Shown here in pieces: positions 17,036 through 27,893 of a DNA stretch of 64,000 nt. Every line of letters starts with the position of its first letter. Position 1 is the first letter of the stretch. The notes below the pieces were generated by a model. The model did no database searches, was not told where the DNA came from, and saw only the letters and a list, made by a program, of their open reading frames with translations. The position numbers were made by a program, and so were the translations under genes. The stretch comes from Niallia sp. Man26 (GTDB lineage Bacteria > Bacillota > Bacilli > Bacillales > Cytobacillaceae), in assembly GCF_022049065.2 (NCBI RefSeq), contig NZ_CP095743.1, positions 2,495,001 through 2,559,000 on the forward strand, given 5' to 3'.

Positions 17036-17569
17036 TCACTTACCAAACATTAATGTCACAACAACAATCGCTGCTACAAACCCGACAAGGTCTGCAAGCA
17101 GCCCTACTTTAAGTGCATCACCCATCTTTTTGATGCCGACAGCGCCAAAATACACAGTTAGCACATAAAAGGTCGTATCAGTACTGCCTTGAATAGTAGC
17201 CGCAAGCCGGCCGATATAGGAGTCCGGACCATAGGTGGCAATCAGGTCACTTGTCATACCAAGTGCTGCATTGCCAGAAATAGGGCGAATAAACGCAAGC
17301 GGAGCAACCTCTGATGGCACTCCAAAAAAGTCTAATGCCGGCTTTAGAAATCCCATAAAATATTCCAATGCCCCTGATGCACGGAATACCGAGATTGCCA
17401 CAAGCATGCCCACTAAAAAAGGGATAATGGAAAAGGCCATTGAAATGCCCTCTTTCCCTCCTTCTACAAAACTTTCATATGTTGGTACACGCTTGTATGT
17501 TCCATAAACGAGAATAAAGCAAATTAAAGAAGGAATCATCCAAACTGACAACAGTGAAATAATTTCCAT
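17036..17569 (-). CDS. spmB: Spore maturation protein SpmB
   Basis: A 177-residue membrane protein of the nucleoside-recognition (Gate) family with about four membrane segments. The characteristic stretch FIRPISGNAALGMTSDLIAT is present. With SpmA it is needed for full spore core dehydration in B. subtilis; the transported substrate is not known. It follows spmA after 7 bases and is mother-cell expressed with dacB. Confidence 0.93.
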   Translation of the reverse strand: MEIISLLSVWMIPSLICFILVYGTYKRVPTYESFVEGGKEGISMAFSIIPFLVGMLVAISVFRASGALEYFMGFLKPALDFFGVPSEVAPLAFIRPISGNAALGMTSDLIATYGPDSYIGRLAATIQGSTDTTFYVLTVYFGAVGIKKMGDALKVGLLADLVGFVAAIVVVTLMFGK

Positions 17570-17576
17570 TATGAAT

Positions 17577-18164
17577 TCATCCTTTTCTCATTCTTCGATA
17601 GTAAAAATATCGATCAATTAAAATCCCGCTAATTGCGGAGAAAATCGTCGCAATTAAAGTCGGTCCAACTATATCAGTCGGTGAAGCTGAATCGTAGTTG
17701 ATGCGAATGGCGATAACCGTTGTTGGAATAAGCGTTATGCTGGAGGTATTTAATGCCAAAAAGGTTATCATGCTGTTGCTTGCACTCGTCTTGCCTCCGT
17801 TTAACCGCTTCAGCTCCTCCATTGCTTTTATTCCAAGGGGAGTCGCAGCATTTCCCAAACCGAAGATATTGGCCATCATGTTGGAAAGAATATATCCCAT
17901 GGCCGGATGGTCCTTCGGCACCTCTGGAAACAGCTTGGATACTAAGGGTCTGAACAGATTTGTAAGTTTTTTTAAGAGGCCTGCTTGTTCCGCAATCTTC
18001 ATCATGCCAAGCCAAAAGACTAGCACACTGATTAATCCGATACATATCGTAACTGCTTCTTTTGCACCTGAAAAGATTGCCTTGTTGACTTCATCGATTG
18101 TCCCATTAAAGATGGCAAAAACTATTCCAATCACAGTCAGGAGCACCCAAATGATATTAACCAT
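17577..18164 (-). CDS. spmA: Spore maturation protein SpmA
   Basis: A 195-residue Gate-family membrane protein and partner of SpmB. The motifs [20 protein letters not shown] and [17 protein letters not shown] are typical. Its ATG overlaps the end of dacB by 8 bases. SpmA, SpmB and DacB act together in setting cortex structure and spore core water content. Confidence 0.93.
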   Translation of the reverse strand: MVNIIWVLLTVIGIVFAIFNGTIDEVNKAIFSGAKEAVTICIGLISVLVFWLGMMKIAEQAGLLKKLTNLFRPLVSKLFPEVPKDHPAMGYILSNMMANIFGLGNAATPLGIKAMEELKRLNGGKTSASNSMITFLALNTSSITLIPTTVIAIRINYDSASPTDIVGPTLIATIFSAISGILIDRYFYYRRMRKG

Positions 18165-19305
18165 CCTTATCTACTCCCATAACTGCCAGAAACATACTTT
18201 TAAAATGGTCAAAGAAGCTCTTCTTTTCTTTTACTTTTGCATGTTCAAAATAAACGGGAGCAGTTTCTACCAGCTTGCCTTCTAAATAGATCTCTGCATT
18301 GCCGACTATGTCAGGAACACTCTGCTCCTTCTTTTTCCAATCTGCTTGGACTTTTGAAAGCTTAAATTGGATTTTTAACTCATCCTTCTCCGCTTCCGTA
18401 ATCGGATACACTAAATCCTCTTTAATATACAGCTTGTTTTTATAGAAGGAGTCCTTTGTCTTAACTTTGCCTTTTTCCAGCACTAATGCCATTTGATAAT
18501 TCTTAAATGCAGTCTCATACATGTTTATATGATCATCCCAATCATCAGGATCGTTTAAAGTGACTGCAATCAGCTCGACTCCATCTTTTTCCGCTGTGGA
18601 GACAAGGGTTCTTTTCGCTCTTTTTGTATAACCTGTTTTTCCGCCTGTGGTGTACTCATAAAGACCAGTCAGCAGCTTGTTTTTGTTCTTCCAAACCCGG
18701 TCCCATTCTCCATCAGGATTTTCTGAACGGTAATTTTTTGTTCCTGCTATTTTTTTGTATTGCTCATTATCCATCGCATACTTTGTTAGTAACGCCATGT
18801 CATAGGCAGATGAATAATGATCCTCATGATCATCCAGCCCATGAGGATTAGCGAAATGTGTGTCCTTCATGCCCAGCTCTTGTGCTTTTTGATTCATTAA
18901 GTAAACAAATCCGTCCAAACTTCCGCCGACATGCTCCGCAATAGCAGTAGCTGCATCATTCCCAGATCGAAGCATCAGCCCGTACACCAAATCTTCTAGA
19001 GAGATTTTTTCGCCGGCCTTCAAGTAAATCGAAGATCCCTCAGATCTAACTGCATTCTCGCTAATTTTCACCATATCATTCATTTTTCCCGACTCAATCG
19101 CAAGAATGGCTGTCATAATTTTTGTTATGCTGGCAATCCTTCTTTGGGTATGTGCATCCTTTTCATAAATGACTCGTCCTGATTCCTGCTCCATCAAAAT
19201 GGCGCTGCTAGCACTGACATATATTTGCGCATTGGCATTTTGCGGGATAGTCAGCAACAGAAATGCCGTGATGCAAGATAGGAGTAATATCTTATATGGT
19301 TTCAT
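18157..19305 (-). CDS. dacB: D-alanyl-D-alanine carboxypeptidase DacB (PBP5*)
   Basis: A 382-residue S11 penicillin-binding protein with a signal peptide (residues 1-26, ending NANA). Catalytic motifs are SITK (serine nucleophile), SGN in [10 protein letters not shown], and KTGYT. It trims the cortex pentapeptide, lowering cross-linking in spores. A C-terminal amphipathic region ([12 protein letters not shown]) would attach it to the membrane. A GAGG site lies 9 bases from the ATG. It heads the operon with spmA and spmB; a CATATAAG element upstream may be part of a sigma-E promoter, with no convincing -35. Confidence 0.93.
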   Translation of the reverse strand: MKPYKILLLSCITAFLLLTIPQNANAQIYVSASSAILMEQESGRVIYEKDAHTQRRIASITKIMTAILAIESGKMNDMVKISENAVRSEGSSIYLKAGEKISLEDLVYGLMLRSGNDAATAIAEHVGGSLDGFVYLMNQKAQELGMKDTHFANPHGLDDHEDHYSSAYDMALLTKYAMDNEQYKKIAGTKNYRSENPDGEWDRVWKNKNKLLTGLYEYTTGGKTGYTKRAKRTLVSTAEKDGVELIAVTLNDPDDWDDHINMYETAFKNYQMALVLEKGKVKTKDSFYKNKLYIKEDLVYPITEAEKDELKIQFKLSKVQADWKKKEQSVPDIVGNAEIYLEGKLVETAPVYFEHAKVKEKKSFFDHFKSMFLAVMGVDKDG

Positions 19306-19411
19306 ATAACACTACCTCGTCTCCTTATATGGTTTGTACATATTTATGCAGGACAAGCGGGCTTATGACAAATTGGTAAAAACTTTAGACTTAGGCTCTC
19401 TTTTTAAAATC

Positions 19412-19445
19412 AAAAAAACAGACGAACCATTGCTGTTCGCCTGCA
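19412..19445 (-). terminator. Terminator of the superoxide dismutase gene
   Basis: Stem GCAGGCGAAC / GTTCGTCTG, loop AGCAATG, then TTTTTTT on the minus strand. Confidence 0.85.
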
Positions 19446-19459
19446 TGCTCAATAAAAAA

Positions 19460-20353
19460 TTAAAACGGCCTCCATTTCAAATCACTTGCCTTCGCAAACC
19501 TCTCTTCAACATCTTTCCAGTTAACGATTTTCCACCAATTACTGATATAATCAGCACGGTTATTTTTGTACTGTAAGTAATAGGCATGCTCCCAAACATC
19601 CAATGCCAACAAGGGAATTGTATCCCATTGAGTCAACAGCATATGCCTTTCTGATTGGAGAATTTCCAAATGGCGCGCCCGAGGTGACCAGACTAGGATT
19701 GCCCAGCCTACCCCTTCCACTGCCTTGGCTGCTTCTGTAAAGTGGTGCTTAAAAGCGTCAAAGCTGCCGAAATAATCCTTTATTGACTCAAGAAGCATCC
19801 CTTTAGGCTCTCCTCCGCCGTTTGGACTCATATTATTCCAAAAGATCGTATGCAAATAATGACCAGATCCGTGGAAGGCTAGCTCTCTCGACCAATGCTT
19901 CACAAGGTCAAACTTTCGATCTTTTCTTGCTTGTGCCAGCATTGTTTCTGCTTTATTTAGTCCATCCACATAGGATTGATGATGTTTTGTATGGTGAAGC
20001 CTCATAATTTCTTCCTCTATATAGGGCTCCAATGCATTATAAGCATACGGCAGCGGCGGCAGCTTGTGGCCTCCTGCCTTTACTGATGGTTCATTGATGA
20101 AAATCGTTCCAACCTGCTGTCTCTGCTTAAAGTAACCTTCCATTTCGTCCTGAAGCTCTTCCGCTTTATGCTGGATTTTAATCAGTTCCTCTGTATCAAT
20201 CGGTTTGCGTTGGACCGTTTCCATTAAGGATGTAAACTTATCAAGGCTTTTCCAAATTTCTGCGCTTCTTTGGACATTCTCTGTTTCTAAAAAGTCCTTC
20301 AATTCTCTGTTCCAGACTAACACATCTTTTACATATTCATTGTAGCTGCTCAT
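19460..20353 (-). CDS. Iron/manganese superoxide dismutase with N-terminal extension
   Basis: A 297-residue protein. The first 85-90 residues are a charged helical extension; the SOD fold starts at HKLPPLPYAYNALEPYI. Metal ligands are seen: histidine in LHHTKHHQSYV, histidine in HGSGHYLHTIFW, and aspartate and histidine in LDVWEHAYYL. It dismutates superoxide to hydrogen peroxide and oxygen. By gapless counting from LDVWEHAYYL, the residue where Mn enzymes carry glutamine is histidine (SERHML), as in some archaeal and mycobacterial enzymes. The length resembles the SodF type of Bacillus rather than SodA. No signal peptide is seen. Confidence 0.9.
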   Translation of the reverse strand: MSSYNEYVKDVLVWNRELKDFLETENVQRSAEIWKSLDKFTSLMETVQRKPIDTEELIKIQHKAEELQDEMEGYFKQRQQVGTIFINEPSVKAGGHKLPPLPYAYNALEPYIEEEIMRLHHTKHHQSYVDGLNKAETMLAQARKDRKFDLVKHWSRELAFHGSGHYLHTIFWNNMSPNGGGEPKGMLLESIKDYFGSFDAFKHHFTEAAKAVEGVGWAILVWSPRARHLEILQSERHMLLTQWDTIPLLALDVWEHAYYLQYKNNRADYISNWWKIVNWKDVEERFAKASDLKWRPF

Positions 20354-20434
20354 TGATCTCAGATAACCCCTTTTCTATCTAAAGTCATTCTTTACAGAAT
20401 ATGTGCAGAATGGGGGGAACATGTTTAAATAACC

Positions 20435-20483
20435 GAAAAAAAGAAGCAGGATGAATGCGTTGCTTTCATCCTGCCTCTTTTTG
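20435..20483 (-). terminator. Terminator of scpA-scpB
   Basis: Long stem GGCAGGATGAAAGC / GCATTCATCCTGC, then TTCTTTTTTTC on the minus strand. Confidence 0.85.
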
Positions 20484-20485
20484 TT

Positions 20486-21064
20486 TTAGTCATCCAATTG
20501 CTGGAATGATTCGAAGAACAAATCTGCCTCTTCCTGCTTATAATCTTCCTCTTTTTCTGCTAATTCAGGAAGTTCCTTTAAGTCCTTTAAACCAAAATGA
20601 TCTAAAAATTCCTTTGTCGTTCCGTATAAGATTGCCCTGCCTGCACCTTCTGCTCTGCCGACCTCTTTTATTAGCGCTTTTGCAGAAAGGGTATGAAGGG
20701 GCCTTTCTGTTTTCACACCGCGGATTTCTTCAATTTCTGCTCTTGTAATCGGCTGCCTGTAAGCAATAATGGCAAGGGTTTCAAGTGCAGCCTGTGATAA
20801 TGTAGAAGCATGCGGGGATTCAACAAGCTTTTTTAAATAGACTGAATGCTCTTTTTTCGTGGCAAGCTGAAAGGTCCCGGCTATTTCCACAATGGAAATA
20901 CCTCTATTTTCATCTTTACGATAATCCTCCATCAGCTCTCTTGTTACCTGCTCCGCCTCGAATTGCTCCACATTCAGGACATGGGCCAGCTGCTTAAGTG
21001 TCAAGCCTTCATCTCCAGCTGCGAATAATAAACTTTCAATAATACCTTTCCAATTTGTAACCAT
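20486..21064 (-). CDS. scpB: Segregation and condensation protein B
   Basis: A 192-residue protein of two winged-helix domains that binds as a dimer to ScpA in the SMC condensin complex. Recognisable stretches are [19 protein letters not shown] and [20 protein letters not shown], then IRGVKTE. The start is the ATG at 21062-21064, whose first base is the last of the scpA TGA, with AGAGGAAAG ahead. The tail is acidic. It works in chromosome segregation. Confidence 0.95.
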   Translation of the reverse strand: MVTNWKGIIESLLFAAGDEGLTLKQLAHVLNVEQFEAEQVTRELMEDYRKDENRGISIVEIAGTFQLATKKEHSVYLKKLVESPHASTLSQAALETLAIIAYRQPITRAEIEEIRGVKTERPLHTLSAKALIKEVGRAEGAGRAILYGTTKEFLDHFGLKDLKELPELAEKEEDYKQEEADLFFESFQQLDD

Positions 21065-21819
21065 CAAAATCTTTCCTCTTCCTTTCCAACCACAAATATA
21101 TCTGCAAAGTTATGCTCTTGTTCCACAAATAACGCCTGGCGCTTCATTAGCTCCAACAGAGCAAGAAAGGTCACAACTATATGGGTTTTATCATGGACAG
21201 GAAAAAGCTCTTCAAAATGAGTTCTTCTTCTGCTTTTAATGAAAACAAGAATTTCCTCCATCCTGCTCTCGATTGGAATTTCCTGTCTTGTTATTTTTGT
21301 CGATAGGGGCGCCTGCAGCTTTTTCCTGCGCATCAGCTTTTGGAACGCAGCCAGCATATCGTATAAAGACACGTCCAAATCGCTTTTAGCATTTTGATCT
21401 GCATCTTGGGTAAAGTCAGATAAATCGCTCGGAGGCTTCGTGAAAATCAACCCTCTCTCCTGCTCCATCTCCTTAAGATCATCCGCTGCTTCTTTAAATT
21501 TACGATATTCTACCAGTCTTTCGATTAAGTCTTCTCTTGAATCTTCTTCCGGCTCATACATAAGGTCATCATCAAGAAGCTCTTCATCGTATTTAGGAAG
21601 CAGCATCTTGCTTTTAATTGCGAGAAGTGTCGCTGCCATCACTAAAAATTCACTTGCAATATCAAGCTGCAGCTCTGACATTGCATGGATATATTCTAAG
21701 TATTGTTCCGTTATTTCCGCGACATTTATATCATATATATCAATTTCTAATTTATTTATTAAATGCAGCAGCAAGTCCAAAGGACCTTCAAAACTGTCAA
21801 TCTTCACATTATATTGCAT
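21064..21819 (-). CDS. scpA: Segregation and condensation protein A
   Basis: A 251-residue kleisin that bridges the two heads of the SMC dimer. The N-terminal [19 protein letters not shown] and [17 protein letters not shown] segments are diagnostic, and the C-terminal winged helix (about 170-245) binds the SMC head. The ATG follows GGTGAG. It is translationally coupled to scpB. Confidence 0.95.
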   Translation of the reverse strand: MQYNVKIDSFEGPLDLLLHLINKLEIDIYDINVAEITEQYLEYIHAMSELQLDIASEFLVMAATLLAIKSKMLLPKYDEELLDDDLMYEPEEDSREDLIERLVEYRKFKEAADDLKEMEQERGLIFTKPPSDLSDFTQDADQNAKSDLDVSLYDMLAAFQKLMRRKKLQAPLSTKITRQEIPIESRMEEILVFIKSRRRTHFEELFPVHDKTHIVVTFLALLELMKRQALFVEQEHNFADIFVVGKEEERF

Positions 21820-22009
21820 TATATCTCACCAAAATCCTAATAAAATAACATCTATATTCCTTATGCTAGTATAAGTATAGATGATTCCATAAAGTTATCC
21901 AATAATAAATTATACCATCTTCAAAAGCATATAGGGTAACTGACTTTTCTATCTGCTTGTAAAGGAAGTATAATAGCAAAAGATACTTTTTGTCGGGAAG
22001 GAGAAAATA

Positions 22010-22537
22010 GTGGTGTATCCAGATGAATATATTGAGTATTTGGCACATTTTCATGGAGATCAAGATTTCTTTGAGTGCCATGAAATATTAGAGGAATATT
22101 GGAAAGAGGTTGATTCAGGCAATAAAGAATCGATTTGGGTCAGCTTTATTTTAATGGCAGTATCATGTTATCACCATCGTCGCGGAAATTTCACTGGCGC
22201 ACGCAAAACATTAGAAAAAGCCATTGTCATGTTTAAGCATGGAAACTGGATATGGTCAGACTATGGACTGGATGAGCATATATTGCTGGCGAGATTGGAA
22301 GAAAGATTGCATAATATCAATAACCAGCTTCCCTTTAAACCGTTAGTCCTGCCTATTAACGATGCTTTTTTAGAAGAGCAATGCGTGAAATGGTGTCTAT
22401 CGCATGGAATGGAGTGGAAATCAAGTTTAATACCTGCTGAAGCAATTGTTCATCGTCATCTGACACGAGATAGAAGCGAGGTCATCTTAGAAAGAAATGC
22501 TGCCATTGCAGAGCGTAAGGAACGCAGGAAGAAATAG
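22010..22537 (+). CDS. ypuF: YpuF, DUF309 family protein
   Basis: A 175-residue cytoplasmic protein. The motif HFHGDQDFFECHEILEEYWK (about residues 13-32) is the DUF309 hallmark, with a helical repeat-like body after it. Function unknown. The start is GTG at 22010, seven bases behind AAGGAG. It is divergent from scpA, as in relatives. Confidence 0.85.
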   Translation: MVYPDEYIEYLAHFHGDQDFFECHEILEEYWKEVDSGNKESIWVSFILMAVSCYHHRRGNFTGARKTLEKAIVMFKHGNWIWSDYGLDEHILLARLEERLHNINNQLPFKPLVLPINDAFLEEQCVKWCLSHGMEWKSSLIPAEAIVHRHLTRDRSEVILERNAAIAERKERRKK

Positions 22538-22542
22538 GTAGC

Positions 22543-22594
22543 AAAAAATCCCTGACCGCTTACCTGTAAGGAATCCGGTCAGGGATTTATTTTT
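22543..22594. terminator. Bidirectional terminator between ypuF and ribT
   Basis: Stem AAATCCCTGACCG / CGGTCAGGGATTT with a 22-base loop and T-rich flank on both sides. Confidence 0.85.
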
Positions 22595-22595
22595 A

Positions 22596-23253
<658 letters not shown>

Positions 23254-23349
23254 ATGCTAAAACAATTCATTCAGCTACTATTTTTATTAGCCTTATTATC
23301 GATTATAATAGCAAGTGCAAATCCCGTCCTTTACACAATATGTGGATAG
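23254..23349 (+). CDS. Possible 31-residue hydrophobic peptide
   Basis: The frame starts MLKQFIQLLFLLALLSIIIA and continues SANPVLYTICG. It reads as a signal peptide or membrane anchor. There is no ribosome site before the ATG, so expression is doubtful; it may be the eroded front of a secreted protein gene. Confidence 0.2.
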   Translation: MLKQFIQLLFLLALLSIIIASANPVLYTICG

Positions 23350-23351
23350 AA

Positions 23352-23378
23352 GGAAACTTTTTGATTTGCCTGTACGTC
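23352..23378 (+). promoter_or_regulatory. ECF-type (sigma-M like) promoter of ypuA
   Basis: GGAAAC (23352-23357), 17-base spacer, CGTC (23375-23378). It fits the ECF consensus TGAAAC-N16/17-CGTC; ypuA is a sigma-M target in B. subtilis. Confidence 0.75.
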
Positions 23379-23412
23379 TATATGCATAGAACATATTTAG
23401 GAGGAAACACAG

Positions 23413-24279
23413 ATGATTAGAAAAAAATGGGCTGTGCTTGTCTTTTCACTTTTGCTCCTGCTGCCATTGCACGCATTAGCAGATGCAGCGCCAGGGGATA
23501 TGATTATCACTTTAGGTGAAAACTTGACAGAAGAGCAGAAGAAACTGCTTCTGACGGAAATGAAAGCGCCTGATGATGCACAAATCATTACAGTCTCTAA
23601 TAAAGAAGAACATCAATATCTAGGAAGCTATATTTCCAAGGCATTGATTGGCACAAGAGCCATCTCTTCCTCCGCTATTACCATCAATGATGCAGGAAGC
23701 GGAATAGAAGTGACAACTAAAAATATAAACTGGGTAACAGATGAAATGTATATTAATGCGTTAATAACTGCAGGTGTAAAGGATGCTGACATTTATGTTA
23801 CAGCTCCAATTGAGGTTTCGGGGACAGCAGCACTTACAGGTCTTATTAAAGCATATGAAGTATCTACAGATACAGAAATTCCAGAGGATGTTAAACAGGC
23901 TGCCAATGAAGAGATGGTGCAGACCGCTAACCTCGGTGAAGAAATAGGAACAGATAAAGCATCTGCACTAATGGCAAAAATCAAAGAAAAAATCGCGGAA
24001 AATAAACCGTCGACAGATGCTGAACTGGAAAAAATCATCAATGATGCAGCAAGCGAGCTTAATATTTCGTTAAGCGATACTCAAAAGCAAACATTGATGG
24101 ATTTCTTCAATAAGCTTAAAGAGCTGGATATCAACTGGAATCAGGTTGGAGATCAGCTGCAAGATGCAAAAGATAAATTTAATGCATTTATTGAAAGTGA
24201 AGAAGGTCAAGGTTTTCTTGCAAAAGTAAAAGAATTTTTTGCAAGTCTCGTTGATGCGATAAAATCATTCTTCTCTTAA
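23413..24279 (+). CDS. ypuA: YpuA, exported DUF1002 protein
   Basis: A 288-residue exported protein: signal peptide (residues 1-24, MIRKKWAVLVFSLLLLLPLH to ALADA), then the DUF1002 domain (GDMIITLGENLTEEQKKLLL, GIEVTTKNINWVTDEMYINA). The C-terminal 90 residues are helical and acidic. The ribosome site is TTTAGGAGG. YpuA is an envelope-stress gene of unknown biochemical role; the ECF promoter just upstream supports that regulation here. Confidence 0.88.
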   Translation: MIRKKWAVLVFSLLLLLPLHALADAAPGDMIITLGENLTEEQKKLLLTEMKAPDDAQIITVSNKEEHQYLGSYISKALIGTRAISSSAITINDAGSGIEVTTKNINWVTDEMYINALITAGVKDADIYVTAPIEVSGTAALTGLIKAYEVSTDTEIPEDVKQAANEEMVQTANLGEEIGTDKASALMAKIKEKIAENKPSTDAELEKIINDAASELNISLSDTQKQTLMDFFNKLKELDINWNQVGDQLQDAKDKFNAFIESEEGQGFLAKVKEFFASLVDAIKSFFS

Positions 24280-24282
24280 TAG

Positions 24283-24315
24283 AAAAAAAAGGAAGTGCAA
24301 ATGCACTTCCTTTTT
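24283..24315. terminator. Bidirectional terminator between ypuA and lysA
   Basis: Stem AAAAAGGAAGTGC / GCACTTCCTTTTT with A- and T-runs on both sides. Confidence 0.9.
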
Positions 24316-24316
24316 C

Positions 24317-25642
24317 TTATTTATTTACAGACGCCTTCTCTTTCAAAGGTAAATCCAGACGAACTATGTCCTCATACGTCTCTCTTTTTACAACAAGAAC
24401 CGCTTCCTTGTTTTCCACAAAAACGACTGGAGGTCTTGGAATTCGGTTATAGTTATTAGCCATAGAATAACCATATGCACCTGTGCAGAACACTGCTAAA
24501 ATATCTTGTTCTCCTGCTTTGGGCAGTGGTAGATCCCAAATTAGCATATCTCCTGATTCACAGCATTTGCCAGCGATGGACACCGTTTCTTCTGCTTCAA
24601 CCAAAGGTTTATTTGCCAAAACAGCCTCATATTTCGCATCATACAATGCCGGACGGATGTTATCTGTCATTCCTCCATCAATCGCTAAGTATTGGCGCAC
24701 TTCTGGAACTTCTTTTCTCGAACCAATCTTATATAGAGTTGTGCCTGCATCCCCAACTAGTGATCTGCCTGGCTCAATCCAAATTTCCGGCATGCTCATG
24801 CCAAATTGATTCATATTTTTCTCCACTTCAGTAATAATCTCTTCCACATATTCTGAAGGCTGGATCGGTTGGTCTTCGTTTGTATATCTGATACCGAAGC
24901 CCCCGCCAAGGTTTAAAACTTTAGATTCAAAGCCGAAAGCCTGTTTCCATTTATAAAGCTGACCAATAATCTTTTTTGCAGCAAGCACAAAGCCTGTTGT
25001 CTCAAAAATTTGAGAGCCGATATGACAATGCAGCCCTAACAGCTCAAGATTTTCAGATTCCATCGCTTTAAGGATCGCTTCCTCTGCTTGTCCATTTTGC
25101 AGTCCAAAGCCAAATTTAGAATCCTCTTGTCCTGTAAGGATATAGTCATGTGTATGTGCTTCAATCCCAGGTGTTACGCGAAGCAGAATCGGCATCTTGC
25201 TGTGGTTCTGTTCACACAGCTCCTGCAATAAGGCAAGCTCATAAAAGTTGTCAACTACAATACAGCCGATTTTATGCTCAATTGCCATCAGCAGTTCTTC
25301 TCTGCTTTTGTTATTGCCGTGGAAATGGATTCTTTCCATCGGGAAACCAGCTGTAATTGCCGTATAAAGCTCACCGCCGGATACTACGTCAAGGGACAGC
25401 CCTTCCTCATTGGCAAGCTGTACCATTGCAATTGTTGAAAATGCTTTGCTTGCATAAGCAACCTGTGCCGGAATACCTCGTTTAGCGAATGTATCCTTAA
25501 ATCCTCTTGCTCGTTCTCTGATAAGTGCAACATCATATACATATACTGGTGTTCCGAATTCTTCGACTATTTTCACTGTGTCAACACCGCCAATTTCCAA
25601 ATGGCCAGCTTCGTTCACACTGGAAGTTCCATAATAATGCAT
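24317..25642 (-). CDS. lysA: Diaminopimelate decarboxylase
   Basis: A 441-residue PLP enzyme that converts meso-diaminopimelate to lysine, the last step of lysine synthesis. The PLP lysine lies in VAYASKAFS, the phosphate-binding glycines in NLGGGFGIRY, and the second active site has GKCCESGD. The start is the ATG at 25640-25642 (MHYYGTSSVNEAG), behind GAGGGGG, giving a length close to the 439 of B. subtilis. Upstream sequence in frame overlaps a hairpin and is not coding. It follows spoVAF as in B. subtilis. Confidence 0.95.
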   Translation of the reverse strand: MHYYGTSSVNEAGHLEIGGVDTVKIVEEFGTPVYVYDVALIRERARGFKDTFAKRGIPAQVAYASKAFSTIAMVQLANEEGLSLDVVSGGELYTAITAGFPMERIHFHGNNKSREELLMAIEHKIGCIVVDNFYELALLQELCEQNHSKMPILLRVTPGIEAHTHDYILTGQEDSKFGFGLQNGQAEEAILKAMESENLELLGLHCHIGSQIFETTGFVLAAKKIIGQLYKWKQAFGFESKVLNLGGGFGIRYTNEDQPIQPSEYVEEIITEVEKNMNQFGMSMPEIWIEPGRSLVGDAGTTLYKIGSRKEVPEVRQYLAIDGGMTDNIRPALYDAKYEAVLANKPLVEAEETVSIAGKCCESGDMLIWDLPLPKAGEQDILAVFCTGAYGYSMANNYNRIPRPPVVFVENKEAVLVVKRETYEDIVRLDLPLKEKASVNK

Positions 25643-25704
25643 ATATCCCCCTCGATTCTCCCTAAGATTGATATGAAAGGCTAAGATGAAAAAATAAGAA
25701 ACAA

Positions 25705-25740
25705 GCAGACAGTTCCCCTTTCGAACTGTCTGCCTTTTTA
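25705..25740. terminator. Hairpin between spoVAF and lysA
   Basis: Perfect 11-bp stem GCAGACAGTTC / GAACTGTCTGC with 7-base loop. T-rich sequence follows on both strands; on the minus strand it would end the spoVA transcript before lysA. Confidence 0.7.
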
Positions 25741-25824
25741 TGTCCAATTATTTAACAGCCTACTTGATTAAACAAATGTATCATAAATAAACCCATTTCT
25801 CAATCCTCTTTTTATTGGATATTT

Positions 25825-27297
25825 CTATTTATTACGGTCTTGAGCATGTGCATGGCTTGGTCTTAATTTACTACTAGGAACTGTTCTTCTGATAAGAATA
25901 TTAAGTAGCGCCTTTGGATAAAACGGAATGAAAGGCCATAGATATGGAACATTCAATGTGCGCAAGCTTGCTAAAAACAGAACATACAAAGTACAGCCGA
26001 CAACAAAACCTGGAGTATGGAATATAGCGACTAATATTAAGAGAACAAAGCGTACGAGCTTATTGGCAATCCCTAATTCATAACTTGGAGTCGCAAAATT
26101 CCCGATTGCTGCCACTGACACATAAAGAATAACTTCTGGTACAAACAAACCAACATCAATGGCGATTTGCCCAATCATAACGGCCGCAATTAAGCCCATT
26201 GCGGTCGACAGCGGTGTCGGTGTATGAATGGCTGCAATCCTTAAGAATTCTAAACCGAAGTCAGCAATAAATAACTGAACAATAATCGGCAAGTGGGTAC
26301 GCTCTGTCGGTCCGATAAAGGCCAGGTTTTCCGGCAGCAAAGACGGCTCAAGTGTAACAAGGAACCACAATGGCAAGAAAAACAAGGAAGCGATAACACC
26401 TAAAAAGCGAACCCAGCGCACAAATGTGCCGACCATTGGAGCTTGTCGATATTCCTCAGCATGCTGCAAATGATGAAAGAACGTAGCAGGTGTAATAATA
26501 ACACTCGGTGATGTATCAACATATATGACAACATGGCCTTCTAGCAAATGATTGGCTGTGACATCTGCTCTTTCTGTGTAGCGGACTAGAGGATATGGAT
26601 TGTAACCTTGCTTTAGCAAAAACTCCTCAATTGTCTTGTCTGCCATCGAGATGCCATCAACATTTATTTGCTCTAGCTCCTTTTTAATGATTGCAACTAG
26701 ATCTGGATCAGCAATATCTTTAATATAACCAATTGCCACATCAGTTTTTGACCGTTCTCCGACCTTCATAATCTCAAAACGGAGCCGCTCATCACGTATT
26801 CGTCTTCTTGTAATTGCCGTATTTACGATAATATTCTCGACAAAACCATCACGAGAACCGCGGATAACCTTTTCTGTATCCGGTTCCTGCGGAGTTCTGC
26901 CAGGATAGCTTCTTACATCGATGGCAATACCTTTTTCATAGCCTTCCATGACTGCAACAACTAAACCAGACAGCACTTGGTCTACAAGCTCATCCATTTT
27001 TTCCAGGGGCTTTACTTGGTGGTGCACAAGCTGGTTTTCAATAATTTTAAAAAAGTCATCTGATTGATGTACACGTTCTTCATCATTTAAAAATAATAGC
27101 TGTTCTAAAAGCTGAGAAATGATGGCACTGTCAACGAGTCCGTTCACATAGTACACATTTACCTCATGATGGAGAACACTGATTTTTCTCACTCCAAGGT
27201 CAAAGCTGACACCTAAGCCTACCCTGTCGGTCATGTACTTTTCTACATCGCAGAGCCTTCTAAAAATAGTCTCCATATCATGTGTTTCCTTGCTCAT
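25825..27297 (-). CDS. spoVAF: Stage V sporulation protein AF
   Basis: A 490-residue protein of the GerA-type A-subunit family. A large soluble N-terminal domain (about 1-290) precedes about five membrane segments (about 290-450). SpoVAF sits in the spore inner membrane and works with the germination receptors in ion release. The start taken is the ATG at 27295-27297 behind AAGAAGTGG; a GTG three codons earlier is possible. It overlaps the end of spoVAEA and is the last gene of the spoVA operon here. Confidence 0.93.
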   Translation of the reverse strand: MSKETHDMETIFRRLCDVEKYMTDRVGLGVSFDLGVRKISVLHHEVNVYYVNGLVDSAIISQLLEQLLFLNDEERVHQSDDFFKIIENQLVHHQVKPLEKMDELVDQVLSGLVVAVMEGYEKGIAIDVRSYPGRTPQEPDTEKVIRGSRDGFVENIIVNTAITRRRIRDERLRFEIMKVGERSKTDVAIGYIKDIADPDLVAIIKKELEQINVDGISMADKTIEEFLLKQGYNPYPLVRYTERADVTANHLLEGHVVIYVDTSPSVIITPATFFHHLQHAEEYRQAPMVGTFVRWVRFLGVIASLFFLPLWFLVTLEPSLLPENLAFIGPTERTHLPIIVQLFIADFGLEFLRIAAIHTPTPLSTAMGLIAAVMIGQIAIDVGLFVPEVILYVSVAAIGNFATPSYELGIANKLVRFVLLILVAIFHTPGFVVGCTLYVLFLASLRTLNVPYLWPFIPFYPKALLNILIRRTVPSSKLRPSHAHAQDRNK

Positions 27298-27859
27298 AAA
27301 ATCCACTTCTTTCTAAAATATATTCCACTGCAATTCGTGTTATTGGTGCACCTTTTTCATAGGAATCTCTTTTGCCCATTTTGCCTATATCACCGATGCC
27401 GACAACTAAAGGCAAGTCGAGACTATCGAGACTGTAGACAGTATCACCGCTCATTCTTCCTATCTCATACTCTGGAATGCCAAGCTTATCTACACCGTAA
27501 GGAGTCAGATTGCCATCTTGGTCGATTGCCACATCAATCCTTGTCCATTCCTCTCTTCTCGTTCTGCTTGCAACAGCAATTACCCCAAGCACTTCCACAT
27601 CCTTGTGTGCTGCTATGTATTTCAAAGCTGTCTCGCCTGCCCCCTCACCCACATAGCCACTATCATCAAACATCACTAATACGGGATCATTTTTGGCTTT
27701 TTTTATGAGATTTAAAATCTCCGGTCCACTATGGGTGGAGGGATTTCCAAATGACGTAGAAATGCAGCGGCCTCCCACTTCTTTTGCCACCATTTCAACT
27801 GCTCGTTTTGCATATTCGTCTCCATCTGTTATTAAAATAATTTTTCTTTTTGTACCCAT
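27278..27859 (-). CDS. spoVAEA: Stage V sporulation protein AEa (soluble)
   Basis: A 193-residue soluble protein beginning [20 protein letters not shown], the SpoVAEa family, of a Toprim/Rossmann-like fold. It localises to the outer face of the spore inner membrane in B. subtilis and has a role in germination. The start is the ATG at 27857-27859, eight bases behind AAAGGA; a TTG two codons earlier is too close to that site. In relatives spoVAC, spoVAD and spoVAEB stand between spoVAB and this gene; here only 34 bases do. Confidence 0.93.
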   Translation of the reverse strand: MGTKRKIILITDGDEYAKRAVEMVAKEVGGRCISTSFGNPSTHSGPEILNLIKKAKNDPVLVMFDDSGYVGEGAGETALKYIAAHKDVEVLGVIAVASRTRREEWTRIDVAIDQDGNLTPYGVDKLGIPEYEIGRMSGDTVYSLDSLDLPLVVGIGDIGKMGKRDSYEKGAPITRIAVEYILERSGFYEQGNT

Positions 27860-27893
27860 CTGCAAATTCCTTTCTTTGACACTTTGCTAGAAT

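Noticed and set aside
25643..25747. Longer lysA frame starting at 25747
   Set aside because: The extension runs through a perfect 11-bp hairpin and lacks a ribosome site; the start at 25642 gives the family length.
24317..25750. Lysine riboswitch ahead of lysA
   Set aside because: The space between spoVAF and lysA is about 180 bases and shows only a simple hairpin, not the multi-helix lysine aptamer.
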